16,223 bases of DNA from JAXGTO01 sp040774885 (GTDB lineage Bacteria; Actinomycetota; Coriobacteriia; Coriobacteriales; Eggerthellaceae), in the NCBI GenBank assembly GCA_040774885.1, contig JAXGTO010000038.1, positions 1 through 16,223 on the forward strand, read 5' to 3'. Position numbers and translations under genes: made by a program. A model generated the notes under the pieces. The model saw only the letters and a program-made list of their open reading frames with translations. It did no database searches and was not told the origin of the DNA. This document shows positions 6,566 through 14,811 of the stretch, one piece after another; the stretch's first letter is position 1; each line of letters begins with the position of its first letter.

Positions 6566-8053
6566 TTACAGTTCCAGGTTGTCGTCGCCGCGATGCCCCT
6601 GGGCCTTTTTGGCCGTGCGCAACAGGAATTCCTGATTGGTGTCGGTGGCCTTGAGAGACTTGATGAGCATGTTCATAGCGCGTTCGGTGTTGTTCATGTT
6701 GGCAAGGATGCGGCGCACCGCCCAGATGAGCGGAGCTTCCTGCGGGTCGAGCAGCAGGTCCTCTTTGCGTGTGCCGCTGGCAACGGGATCGATAGCCGGG
6801 AAGATGCGCCTGTCGGCCAAATAGCGATCGAGCTTGAGTTCCATGTTGCCGGTGCCCTTGAATTCCTCGAAGATGACTTCGTCCATCTTGGAACCCGTAT
6901 CGATGAGCGCGGAGGCCAGGATGGTGAGGCTCCCGCCGTTTTCGATGTTGCGGGCCGCCCCCAAGAAACGCTTGGGCGGATACAGCGCCGTGGAATCGAC
7001 GCCGCCGGAAAGGATGCGTCCGCTGGCGGGCTGCGCCAGATTGTAGGCACGTGCCAGACGGGTGATGCTATCCAGCAAGATGACCACGTCCTGGCCGCAT
7101 TCCACCAGACGCTTGGCGCGCTCGATGACCATTTCGGCCACAGCGATATGGTTTTCGCAGGGCATGTCGAACGTGGAGCTGATCACTTCGCCTTTGATGG
7201 AACGCTCCATGTCGGTGACTTCTTCGGGGCGTTCGTCTACCAGAAGGCACATCAGATGCACTTCGGGATTATTGGCCGAGATGGAGGCGGCGATGTCTTT
7301 GAGCACCGTGGTTTTGCCGGCCTTCGGCGGCGACACGATAAGGCCGCGCTGGCCTTTGCCGATAGGAGCGGCTAGATCGATGACGCGGGCGGTGATGGCC
7401 GACTTGCCATGTTCCATGAGCAGCCGCTGGTCGGGATAGACCGGCGTGAGGTCGGAGAACTTGGGGCGCCGGACCAATTGGTCGACGGCAACGCCATTGA
7501 CGCTGGTGAGCTTTTGGATTGCGGCGAACTTCTCGTTCTCGCGCGCCGGGCGCACCTGGCCGCAAAGGCGATCGCCTTTGCGCAATCCATTGCGGCGGAC
7601 CATGGAAAGGCCCACGTACACGTCGTTTTCGCCGGGAAGATATCCGCTCGTGCGCAAGAACCCGTATCCGTCCGAAAGAATATCGAGGACGCCTTCGACA
7701 TCTACGAATCCTTCTTTTTTGACGCACGCTTCCAAAACGGCTTCGACCAGCTCGGCTTTTTTCAAGCCTTTGTGGTCGACGCCCAGCTCATCTGCCTTTT
7801 CGCGCAGTTCGGCCACTTTGAGCTTTGCCAGATCCTCGGCCTTGGTCTGCGGCACCACGGGCTCGCGGTTGCCGCCGTTGTTGTTGTGCTGGCGGCGCTG
7901 ACGGCGGTGGTTGTTGTTGCTGCGCTTGCCACCATTGCGATTGCCGCCGTTGTTGCTATTGTTGTTGTTCTGGCGGTTGCCCTGCTTGCGCTGCTGGGAT
8001 CCCTTGCTGTTAGACGATCCCCCGTTGCCGGCGTTCTTGGATTCTTCGCTCAT
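6566..8053 (-). CDS. rho: Transcription termination factor Rho with Asn-rich N-terminus
   Basis: Rho is the hexameric RNA-dependent ATPase that terminates untranslated transcripts. The protein is 495 aa from ATG at 8053, longer than E. coli Rho (419) because of its N-terminus. Residues 5-63 are low complexity, dominated by Asn, Gly, Arg and Gln. The Rho_N helical domain is at about 72-110 (LAKLKVAELREKADELG), the cold-shock-like RNA-binding domain at about 114-190 with DGYGFLR at 128-134, Walker A PPKAGKTT at 242-249, and Walker B VVILLDSITRLARAYN from 323. The chosen start overlaps the upstream aldolase stop as ATGA. The frame extends upstream as far as 8398, but that part is read out of frame across the aldolase gene and lacks Rho homology. 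Confidence 0.97.
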   Translation of the reverse strand: MSEESKNAGNGGSSNSKGSQQRKQGNRQNNNNSNNGGNRNGGKRSNNNHRRQRRQHNNNGGNREPVVPQTKAEDLAKLKVAELREKADELGVDHKGLKKAELVEAVLEACVKKEGFVDVEGVLDILSDGYGFLRTSGYLPGENDVYVGLSMVRRNGLRKGDRLCGQVRPARENEKFAAIQKLTSVNGVAVDQLVRRPKFSDLTPVYPDQRLLMEHGKSAITARVIDLAAPIGKGQRGLIVSPPKAGKTTVLKDIAASISANNPEVHLMCLLVDERPEEVTDMERSIKGEVISSTFDMPCENHIAVAEMVIERAKRLVECGQDVVILLDSITRLARAYNLAQPASGRILSGGVDSTALYPPKRFLGAARNIENGGSLTILASALIDTGSKMDEVIFEEFKGTGNMELKLDRYLADRRIFPAIDPVASGTRKEDLLLDPQEAPLIWAVRRILANMNNTERAMNMLIKSLKATDTNQEFLLRTAKKAQGHRGDDNLEL

Positions 8054-8730
8054 GCGTTCTGCACTTTCTCCCAGTCCTTCATGAAGGAATCCAGACCGCG
8101 GTCGGTGAGCGGATGAGCCACCATCTTCTTGAGAACGGCAAATGGAACGGTGGCGATATCGGTGCCCATGAGGGCAGCCTGCGTCACATGATTGGCGCTG
8201 CGGATGGATGCGGCGATGATCTCCACCTGTTCGTGGTTGACGCACGATTCGCTGAAGTCGTAGTTGCCGATGGCTTCGACCACGTCTTCGAGCTGGGCCA
8301 AACCATTCTCGGAGATGTCGTCGAAGCGGCCGACGAACGGGCTGATGTAACGGGCGCCGGCGCGGGCGGCCAAGATGGCCTGGGGAACGCTGAAGCACAG
8401 CGTCATGTTGACGCGAACGCCGCGAGAAGCCAGTTCATGGGTGGCGGCGAGGCCTTCCACCATGGTGGGGACCTTCACGACCACGTTGTCGGCGATTTCA
8501 GCCAGTTCCAAGCCGTCGCGGACGATCTCGTCGCGCGTCATGGCAACGCTTTCGGCGCTTACCGGGCCGTCGACGATATCGCAGATGCGCTTGATGTGGG
8601 CATGAAAGCCATCGAGCTTGCCGCCGATGCGAGAATACAGCGTGGGGTTGGTGGTGACGCCGGCGATGGCGCCCCAGCTGGCCGCTTCCTCGATTTCGGC
8701 GAGGTCGGCGGTATCCAGAAAGAACTTCAC
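8050..8730 (-). CDS. fsa: Transaldolase / fructose-6-phosphate aldolase family protein
   Basis: A small TIM-barrel class I aldolase of the TalC/MipB/Fsa group, either transferring dihydroxyacetone units in the non-oxidative pentose phosphate pathway or cleaving fructose 6-phosphate. The protein is 226 aa, the usual size. It starts KFFLDTADLAEIEEA, then GVTTNPTLYS, GPVSAES, NVVVKVP with Schiff-base Lys86, CFSVPQAILAARAGA, SPFVGR and HPLTDRGLDSFMKDW. The start is GTG at 8730 with an excellent GGAGG at 8737-8741, six nt upstream; this matches the family N-terminus, unlike a longer TTG-initiated version from 8793. The end overlaps rho as ATGA, so the two are probably translationally coupled. Sequence alone does not separate transaldolase from fructose-6-phosphate aldolase activity. 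Confidence 0.93.
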   Translation of the reverse strand: MKFFLDTADLAEIEEAASWGAIAGVTTNPTLYSRIGGKLDGFHAHIKRICDIVDGPVSAESVAMTRDEIVRDGLELAEIADNVVVKVPTMVEGLAATHELASRGVRVNMTLCFSVPQAILAARAGARYISPFVGRFDDISENGLAQLEDVVEAIGNYDFSESCVNHEQVEIIAASIRSANHVTQAALMGTDIATVPFAVLKKMVAHPLTDRGLDSFMKDWEKVQNA

Positions 8731-8846
8731 AGATTTCCTCCTTAGGGAAGGCAGACAGGGGAACACAGGCACAAAGGGTGCATGTTGATTCAATTGGAAA
8801 TGGAGTGATCGTTTCCTTTGCGGAAGTGAGAAATCGAACAGCGCCC

Positions 8847-8875
8847 ATACTACTCAAAGCGCCCGCCTTGCGCAA
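8847..8875 (-). promoter_or_regulatory. Candidate sigma-70 promoter for the fsa-rho run
   Basis: On the minus strand TTGCGC (8870-8875) and TAGTAT (8847-8852) are separated by exactly 17 nt. Each box matches the consensus at four of six positions. Transcription would start near 8840, giving a leader of about 110 nt before fsa. No equally good candidate for the divergent amidohydrolase was seen. Confidence 0.4.
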
Positions 8876-8972
8876 GCGAAGGACGAAGCCGCCCATCGAA
8901 TCCACCCTTTCTTCAATAGGCGCGGCGCGCTACGCTGTGCCACACGAATATGCGAATGGGAAGGGAGAGCCC

Positions 8973-10595
8973 ATGTATGCAGACACCATTCTGACGAGCA
9001 CACGCGTCTTCGATGGCACGCAAGAGGTCGCCGCACCCAAAGCAGTGGCCATTGCCGGCGACCGTATTGCGGCCGTCACGGCACCGGGAGACTGCGCGCA
9101 CCTGATGGGCCCTGACACCGAAACCGTCGATTTGGGCGATGCGTTCGTATGCCCGGGAATCCACGATGCCCATGTGCACTTCTTCCATTCCGCCCTGTAT
9201 TCATCGCCTCTTGCCACAACCGTGCTCGGCACCAGCGAAGCCGACTGCGTGGCAGCTCTGGCCGACCTGGCCGCGCGCCGGCCCGCGGGAGGATGGCTGT
9301 TGACGCAGGGCTGGCGCGAGTACCGCTGGGATCCGCCCGTGCTGCCCTCCAAACATTCGCTCGATGCCGCCTATCCCGATCGCCCGGTGGCAATGTATTC
9401 AGGCGATGCCCATACGCTGTGGCTCAACAGCTGCGCTCTGGAAGAACTCGGCATCGACGGGAGCAGCGTGCCCCCTGCCGGCGGAAGCTACGACATCGGA
9501 GAAGACGGACAACCCACCGGCATCGTGCGGGAAGCGGCGGCCATGGTTCTCATGCCGCGCATCGTGGCATCGTTTTCCACCGAAGAGCTCGAAGATGCGT
9601 ACCGCTTGTTTCTGCAGAAGCTGGCGCACCAGGGAATCACCGGCGTATGCGACGTGTCCCTGATGGCCGCACCGGGCCTCGACTTCGTGCGCGACGATCT
9701 GTTCGAGGGGTTGCTGGACAAAAGCGAGCTGACCTGCCGCGTCAGTCTATTCCCCACCCTGCTCGATGACCGCAGCCGCCTGGCCGACCTGCAAGGACGG
9801 CTGCATGACCCGCTGCTCTCGGCACGTGGGTTCAAGCAGTTCTTCGACGGCGTGTCCAGCCAGCACACCGCCTGGTTGCACGACCCGTATTCCAATGCTG
9901 CTCGCACAGATGAATGCGGACGGCCAACCATCGACCCGGATATCATGCGCCAGCGCGTGCTGGCTGCCGCGAGCGAAGGGCAACCCGTGCGCATCCACGC
10001 CATCGGCGATGAGGCCATCCATGTGGCACTCGACATCTTCGAAGAGACCCGGGCGAAGTTCGGCCCGCTGCCGCAAGGTCGGCGCAACTGCCTGGAGCAT
10101 CTGGAGAACTTCCAACCTGACGATATGGAGCGCTTGGCGCAGCTGGATGTTGTCGCCAGCGTCCAGCCGTGCCACATCACGCTCGACCCGGGCGGACCGG
10201 AGCGCGACCTGGGACCGGATCGCGTGCCCTACATGTGGCCGTTTTCCACCCTATTGGGCGATGACGCCACATTGGCCTTCGGCACGGATTCGCCCGTATG
10301 CGACACCGATCCGCGTGCGGGGCTCTTCACGGCCACAACACGACGCGATGCCGCGACCGGGCAACCAGCCGGCGGCTGGCTGGCTTCGGAACGCATAACC
10401 GGTGCGCAGGCCTTGCGGGCCTACACTGCAGGAAGCGCCGCCGCAGCGCAACGCGCCGACGATCTGGGGACGTTGGAGGCTGGAAAACTGGCGGATATCG
10501 CCGTGTTCGACCGCGACCTGACAACCTGTGCGCCCGACGACGTGCTGGAAGCGAAGTGCCTGGCTACCTATGTGGGGGGACGGAAGGTATTCTAG
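8973..10595 (+). CDS. Amidohydrolase family 3 (YtcJ-like) metal-dependent hydrolase
   Basis: A 540-aa member of the amidohydrolase superfamily related to YtcJ and exoenzyme-regulatory-type proteins; the substrate is unknown. An N-terminal beta-sandwich strand region (ILTSTRVFDGT) leads to the metal-binding HDAHVHFFH with H67 and H69. Further family landmarks are GDAHTLWLNS, KQFFDGVSS, VRIHAIGDEAIHVALD, CLEHLENFQPDD, VASVQPCHI and FGTDSPVCDTDP with the conserved late Asp. The C-terminal LGTLEAGKLADIAVFDRDL closes the sandwich domain. No signal peptide is seen, so it is probably cytoplasmic. ATG at 8973 was chosen for the AAGGGAG just upstream (8961-8967) and for agreement with the family N-terminus. 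It is a single-gene unit, divergent from fsa and convergent with the next gene. Confidence 0.9.
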   Translation: MYADTILTSTRVFDGTQEVAAPKAVAIAGDRIAAVTAPGDCAHLMGPDTETVDLGDAFVCPGIHDAHVHFFHSALYSSPLATTVLGTSEADCVAALADLAARRPAGGWLLTQGWREYRWDPPVLPSKHSLDAAYPDRPVAMYSGDAHTLWLNSCALEELGIDGSSVPPAGGSYDIGEDGQPTGIVREAAAMVLMPRIVASFSTEELEDAYRLFLQKLAHQGITGVCDVSLMAAPGLDFVRDDLFEGLLDKSELTCRVSLFPTLLDDRSRLADLQGRLHDPLLSARGFKQFFDGVSSQHTAWLHDPYSNAARTDECGRPTIDPDIMRQRVLAAASEGQPVRIHAIGDEAIHVALDIFEETRAKFGPLPQGRRNCLEHLENFQPDDMERLAQLDVVASVQPCHITLDPGGPERDLGPDRVPYMWPFSTLLGDDATLAFGTDSPVCDTDPRAGLFTATTRRDAATGQPAGGWLASERITGAQALRAYTAGSAAAAQRADDLGTLEAGKLADIAVFDRDLTTCAPDDVLEAKCLATYVGGRKVF

Positions 10596-10654
10596 GAACG
10601 CGATGGGCACCCAGCCTTGCGGCGCGCACGCAAACCGGCCTTCCGGGCGCTCGC

Positions 10655-11119
10655 TCAGCGTTTGATGTTCCCCTTGCCCGTGACCTCGTCTGGAATCAAG
10701 GCGAACGCATCCGCTTTCGACGCCATCGCGTCAACATAGCGTTCGCCTTTTTCCCGATGGTCCGGGCTGTAGCGCTCGATGAGCGCCATCAAAGCAGCTG
10801 TGCACTCGCCTTCATCGGCCAGGCGCTCCACGCGCCCCCGCACGATAACCGATTCGTATTCGGTGGTGAACCGCTCGGAAGCCACCTGGGCATCGACCAC
10901 GACGGTGAAGCAGGCCCGCGCATCGTGTGCCAGGCATTCCTCGATGGCGCCCGCGCCGGCCGCATGATGGAACACGATGCGGCCGTCAGAGTACGCATAG
11001 TTCACGGGCACGGCATACGGAGCTCCCTGGGCATCGACGGCGCTGAGCACGCCGTAAGAACCCTTCTTCAAAAGGGATTGTGCATCCTGATCGCTCAACT
11101 GCCTATCGCTTCTGCGCAT
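10655..11119 (-). CDS. Pyridoxamine 5'-phosphate oxidase-fold protein, NimA-like
   Basis: A 154-aa split-barrel flavin-binding family protein most like the 5-nitroimidazole-resistance NimA group. Landmarks are MRRSDRQLSDQDAQSLL, GVLSAVDAQGAPYAVPVNYAYSDGRIVFHHA (residues 23-53, including H51 at the position where Nim proteins have FH), FTTEYESVIVRGRVERL, and a C-terminal TGKGNIK. Such proteins bind FMN or related cofactors and may act as reductases; real substrates are mostly unknown. Nitroimidazole reduction is a family possibility, not shown here. The start ATG at 11119 has GAGGAAG somewhat far upstream. The gene begins 22 nt after thiD and is very probably co-transcribed with the thiamine cluster, although no thiamine step obviously needs it. 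Confidence 0.82.
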   Translation of the reverse strand: MRRSDRQLSDQDAQSLLKKGSYGVLSAVDAQGAPYAVPVNYAYSDGRIVFHHAAGAGAIEECLAHDARACFTVVVDAQVASERFTTEYESVIVRGRVERLADEGECTAALMALIERYSPDHREKGERYVDAMASKADAFALIPDEVTGKGNIKR

Positions 11120-11141
11120 GGACTGCCCGCTTCCTCGATTA

Positions 11142-11936
11142 TTACTGGCAGTTCCACATATGGTCGAGCGGGCCGGGGCCCTTGCCCATGCCGGGATCGT
11201 TTTCGAGGGCGCCGGTAAGGTAGGCTTTGGCCTTGCTGATGCTGGCCTGGGGCTCGAATCCGGCCGCCAATCCGCAGGCGATGGCCGCAGAAAGCGTGCA
11301 GCCGGTGCCGTGGGTGTTGGGCGTGTCGATGCGGCGGGCTTCCAGCCACACGTCGCGACCGTGTTCGGTGAGCAGCAGGTCGTCGGCATCGCCTTTCATG
11401 TGCCCGCCCTTCACGAGCACCCATCCGCCCTTCATGAGTTTCTGGATGGCATGTGCGGCGGCCATCATGTCGTCATGGTCTTGGATATCGAGCCCGGTGA
11501 GAACTTTGGCTTCGGGGATGTTGGGCGTGACGACCAAAGCCAAGGGAAGCAGCTTTTCGATGAGCGCCTGCACCGCGTCATCGGCCATGAGAGCCGCGCC
11601 GCTGGTGGCCACCATGACCGGATCGACGACGATGTTTTCGGCCTTGTTTGCCGCAAGCGTTTCGGCGATGGCTTCCACGATGCCGGCCGATCCCACCATG
11701 CCGGTTTTCACGGCATCGGGACGGATATCGTCGAATACGGCCTGTATCTGCATGGCCACGAATTCAGGGCTGGTTTCCACCACGCCCTGCACGCCCAAGG
11801 TATTCTGGGCCGTCAGTGCGGTGATGGCGGTTTCGGCGTACATCTTGTGCGCGGCGATGGTCTTGATATCGGCTTGGATGCCGGCCCCACCGCACGAATC
11901 GGACCCGGCGATGGACAGAACAACGGGCTTGGTCAT
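11142..11936 (-). CDS. thiD: Hydroxymethylpyrimidine/phosphomethylpyrimidine kinase
   Basis: ThiD phosphorylates HMP and then HMP-P to HMP-PP, the pyrimidine donor for thiamine phosphate. The protein is 264 aa, the usual size, with no fused ThiE domain. SIAGSDSCGGAGIQADIKT (8-26) binds substrate, VVDPVMVATSG and VKGGHMKGD follow, and the anion-hole motif HGTGCTLSAAI places Cys213 exactly where Salmonella ThiD has it. ATG at 11936 was chosen because it has AGGGGAG at 11943-11949 six nt upstream and matches family starts; upstream in-frame codons add unrelated sequence. It lies 76 nt after thiE and 22 nt before the NimA-like gene. Confidence 0.97.
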   Translation of the reverse strand: MTKPVVLSIAGSDSCGGAGIQADIKTIAAHKMYAETAITALTAQNTLGVQGVVETSPEFVAMQIQAVFDDIRPDAVKTGMVGSAGIVEAIAETLAANKAENIVVDPVMVATSGAALMADDAVQALIEKLLPLALVVTPNIPEAKVLTGLDIQDHDDMMAAAHAIQKLMKGGWVLVKGGHMKGDADDLLLTEHGRDVWLEARRIDTPNTHGTGCTLSAAIACGLAAGFEPQASISKAKAYLTGALENDPGMGKGPGPLDHMWNCQ

Positions 11937-12012
11937 GACGCACTCCCCTCTTGCGATTTCATTGGCTCCAGTGTAGCGCAACGGCTGGAATGCGGCCCCC
12001 TCAAGCGCGACG

Positions 12013-12669
12013 TCAGTTGGCAAAAGTCGCTTGGCACACCGCATGCAAAGCGCGCGTTGCCCCTTCGATGTCATCGGCAGCGAAGATGGCGCTCACCACG
12101 GCGGCCCCGGCGCATCCGCTTCCGGTGATGTCCGGAATGGTGCACGCGTTCAATCCGCCTATTCCCACCACGGGAATATCGACGGCCGCGCAGATGGCGC
12201 AGAGTTCGTCGTAGCCGACATCGACCGCATCGGGTTTGGTGGACGTGGGGATGAGCGCTCCCACGCCCAGGTAATCGGCACCGGCAGCTTGGGCGGCCAG
12301 AGCTTGATCGACCGTTTGCGCCGACACGCCCACAATGGCATCGGGACCCAAGGCGGCGCGTGCTTGGGCGCATGCCATGTCATCTTGGCCCACATGGACG
12401 CCATCGGCCCCCACCGCTTTTGCGCAGGCCACGTCGTCGTCGATGACGAACGGAACACCGGCGGCGCGGCACAGCGGGAGCAATTCGGCGGCAAGCGCAC
12501 GGCGCTCATCGGCGGTGGCATCCTTTTCACGCAGCTGGATGAACGTCGCGCCGCCCCGGAGCGCTTGGGCCACGCAGTCGGACAACGTCCGCCCGCGCAG
12601 CCAAGCACTGTCGGTCACCGCATACAGGAGCATGCCGTCGCGCAGCTGCTCGGCTGAAAACGGTTTCAT
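12013..12669 (-). CDS. thiE: Thiamine-phosphate synthase
   Basis: ThiE condenses HMP-PP with hydroxyethylthiazole phosphate to give thiamine phosphate. The 218-aa TIM-barrel protein is normal in length. It shows LLYAVTDS, FIQLREKDAT for pyrophosphate binding, PFVIDDDVACAKAVGADGVHVGQDD, GVSAQT, GVGALIPTSTKPD and the phosphate-binding PVVGIGGLN. The start ATG at 12669 lies three nt after the thiM stop, so translation is likely coupled. ThiM supplies its thiazole substrate and ThiD its pyrimidine substrate from adjacent genes. Confidence 0.97.
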   Translation of the reverse strand: MKPFSAEQLRDGMLLYAVTDSAWLRGRTLSDCVAQALRGGATFIQLREKDATADERRALAAELLPLCRAAGVPFVIDDDVACAKAVGADGVHVGQDDMACAQARAALGPDAIVGVSAQTVDQALAAQAAGADYLGVGALIPTSTKPDAVDVGYDELCAICAAVDIPVVGIGGLNACTIPDITGSGCAGAAVVSAIFAADDIEGATRALHAVCQATFAN

Positions 12670-12672
12670 GCG

Positions 12673-13506
12673 CTACAGCTCTTCCACCTTGGCCAGGCGG
12701 CCCAACGTCGCTCCGTCCAGATTGCAGAGAGCATCGAGCAGAAACGTGCGGAAGCTCCCGTTGCCGTCGGCTTCGACCATACGTGCAGCCGCGATGTCGC
12801 CCGCCACGCCCATGCAGCACACGGCGGGAAGCGCCCCATGCAGCGGGCAGTCGTTGCGCGCAGCGGCGAAAGCGCCGGCGATGCTGGAAAGCATGCATCC
12901 CGCGCCGGTGATGCGCCCTTGCCACGGCGTTCCGTTTTCGACGGCGAAGGCCGATTTAGCATCGGCGATGATGTCGATGGGGCCGGTGATGGCCACCACC
13001 GTTTGCGCCCGAGCGGCGAAGTCGCGGGCGAACTGCGCGCTTTGCGCCAGGTTGTCATGGGTCACGACGTCTTCCGGGCACACGTCGACACCGCGGGTGC
13101 TGGCCGAACCTGCAGCCAGGGCTTTCACTTCGCTCATGTTGCCGCGCACCACCGAGACATCCAATTCATCGAGCAAACGCGATGCGATGTCGGTGCGCAG
13201 GCCGCTGGCGCCGGCGCCCACCGGGTCGAGCACGATGGGATGGCCCAGCGCGGTGGCATGGCGACCGGCGGCGAACATTCCTTCGATGCTGTGGTGGTTG
13301 AGCGTGCCGATATTGATGACCAGCGCATTGCAGATGCTGGTGATATCCACCACGTCTTCGGGCTCGTCGCTCATGATGGGACTGGCCCCGATGGCCAAAA
13401 GCGCATTGGCGCAATCGTTCACCGTGACGTAGTTGGTGATGTTGTGCACCAACGGAGAGGTGGCACGGACCGCGTCGAGTGCGGCGGAAAGGTTATCGCT
13501 GTTCAT
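12673..13506 (-). CDS. thiM: Hydroxyethylthiazole kinase
   Basis: ThiM phosphorylates 4-methyl-5-(2-hydroxyethyl)thiazole, a salvage route to the thiazole half of thiamine. The protein is 277 aa, a typical ribokinase-fold length. Family marks are PLVHNITNYVTVNDCANALLAIGASP near the N-terminus, INIGTL, VLDPVGAGAS, VVRGNMSEVKAL, AITGPID, and GAGCMLSSI with the catalytic-loop Cys204. Its ATG at 13506 overlaps the thiC 3' end by 14 nt and has GGGAG six nt upstream, so it is in the same operon. Its presence, with no thiG or thiH in view, suggests thiazole salvage. Confidence 0.97.
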   Translation of the reverse strand: MNSDNLSAALDAVRATSPLVHNITNYVTVNDCANALLAIGASPIMSDEPEDVVDITSICNALVINIGTLNHHSIEGMFAAGRHATALGHPIVLDPVGAGASGLRTDIASRLLDELDVSVVRGNMSEVKALAAGSASTRGVDVCPEDVVTHDNLAQSAQFARDFAARAQTVVAITGPIDIIADAKSAFAVENGTPWQGRITGAGCMLSSIAGAFAAARNDCPLHGALPAVCCMGVAGDIAAARMVEADGNGSFRTFLLDALCNLDGATLGRLAKVEEL

Positions 13507-14803
13507 ATTCGTCTCCCAAATCTATGGTCAAGTCATCCATGATGTCGTTTACGGTGCGCACGGCGCACATCTTGCCGCACATGGTGCAGGTGCCTTCGGT
13601 CGAAGGCGGGGCGCTCTCGAAATACTCGCGGGGCTTCACCGGATCGATGGCTTCGGCGAACATCGCATCCCAATCGAAGGTGCGCCGCGCCGCGCTCATG
13701 CGGTTGTCGGCATCGCGCGCGCCAGGCACGCCTTTGGCGATGTCGGCGGCATGGGCGGCGATCTTGGTGGCCACCAGCCCTTCGCGCACGTCATCGACAT
13801 CGGGCAGGCGCAAATGCTCGGCCGGCGTCACGTAGCACAGGAAATCGGCACCCGAGGCGGCGGCCACCGCTCCGCCGATGGCGGCGGTGATGTGATCGTA
13901 TCCCGGTGCGATATCGGTGACCAGCGGGCCCAACACATAGAAGGGCGCGTCGTGGCACAGGCGTTTTTCCAGCTTCATGTTGGCGGCGATCTCATCGAGC
14001 GCCATATGGCCGGGGCCTTCCACCATCACCTGCACGCCGGCATCCCACGCACGTTGGGTGAGCTTGCCGATTTCGATGAGCTCGGCTATCTGGCCGGCAT
14101 CCGAAGCATCGTAGGTGCAGCCGGGACGCATGGCATCGCCGATGGAGATGCACACATCGTGCTCATGCAAGATGGCGAGCACTTCGTCGTAGTGCTCGTA
14201 AAACGGGTTCTCGTTGCCCGTGGCTTCCATCCAGGCGAAGATGAGCGACCCGCCGCGGCTGACGATGTTCATCAGACGCCCGGTCTCCTTGAACGAATCG
14301 AGGGTACGCCGATTCATGCCCGCATGGATAGTGACGAAATCCACCCCGTCTTCGGCATGGGCGCGCACCACGTCCAGGAAATCCTGAGCGGTGATGGAGA
14401 CGAGCGGCTTTTCCAGATAGCCGATGGCATCGTACATGGGCACGGTGCCCACCATGGCGCTGCAACGTTCGATGAGCTTGCGGCGGAATTGCTGCGTCTT
14501 GCCGCTGTTGGACAAGTCCATGATGGCCTCGGCGCCCAATTCGAGGGCGACTTCCACCTTGCGCCATTCCTCGTCTTCATCGTGAAGATCTCCGGATATG
14601 CCCAGATTGACGTTGACTTTGGTGCGCAATCCCCCGCCTACGCCTTCCGCATCCAGCGCGGCATGGTGGATATTGGCCGGAATGGCGATACGTCCTGCCG
14701 CCACGCCCGCGCAGATATCCTCGGGGCTTCGGCCTTCTTTTTCGGCCACGGTTTCCATCTGATGAGTTATGGTGCCTGCTCGCGCGGCATCGATTTGCGT
14801 CAT
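13493..14803 (-). CDS. thiC: Phosphomethylpyrimidine synthase
   Basis: ThiC is a radical-SAM enzyme converting aminoimidazole ribotide to HMP-P. The protein is 436 aa, the short form without the long N-terminal domain of the 630-aa proteobacterial enzyme. Landmarks are IPANIHHAALDAEGVGGGLRTKVNVN, EVALELGAEAIMDLS, GTVPMYDAIG, DFVTIHAGMNRRTL, SRGGSLIFAWM, EGPGHMALDEI, APFYVLGPLVTDIAPGYDHITAAIGG and FLCYVTPAEHL. The cluster motif near the C-terminus is C406-x2-C409-x3-C413, one residue tighter than the CX2CX4C usual in E. coli-type ThiC. Two ATGs are possible: 14803 is 9 nt from GGGAG and 14809 only 3 nt, so 14803 is preferred. It is headed by a TPP riboswitch. Confidence 0.96.
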   Translation of the reverse strand: MTQIDAARAGTITHQMETVAEKEGRSPEDICAGVAAGRIAIPANIHHAALDAEGVGGGLRTKVNVNLGISGDLHDEDEEWRKVEVALELGAEAIMDLSNSGKTQQFRRKLIERCSAMVGTVPMYDAIGYLEKPLVSITAQDFLDVVRAHAEDGVDFVTIHAGMNRRTLDSFKETGRLMNIVSRGGSLIFAWMEATGNENPFYEHYDEVLAILHEHDVCISIGDAMRPGCTYDASDAGQIAELIEIGKLTQRAWDAGVQVMVEGPGHMALDEIAANMKLEKRLCHDAPFYVLGPLVTDIAPGYDHITAAIGGAVAAASGADFLCYVTPAEHLRLPDVDDVREGLVATKIAAHAADIAKGVPGARDADNRMSAARRTFDWDAMFAEAIDPVKPREYFESAPPSTEGTCTMCGKMCAVRTVNDIMDDLTIDLGDEYEQR

Positions 14804-14811
14804 GCGCATCA

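Noticed and set aside
8054..8398. N-terminal extension of Rho up to 8398
   Set aside because: It overlaps the aldolase out of frame and is Arg/Pro-rich noise; the ATGA overlap at 8050-8053 gives a natural start.
8731..8972. Possible small gene or structured leader between fsa and the amidohydrolase
   Set aside because: No start with an SD and no conserved motif or strong hairpin were seen beyond a candidate fsa promoter; upstream extensions of both genes add unrelated residues.
10617..10633. TTGCG/CGCAA hairpin between the convergent amidohydrolase and NimA-like genes
   Set aside because: Only five pairs, no T-tract on either strand; likely chance.
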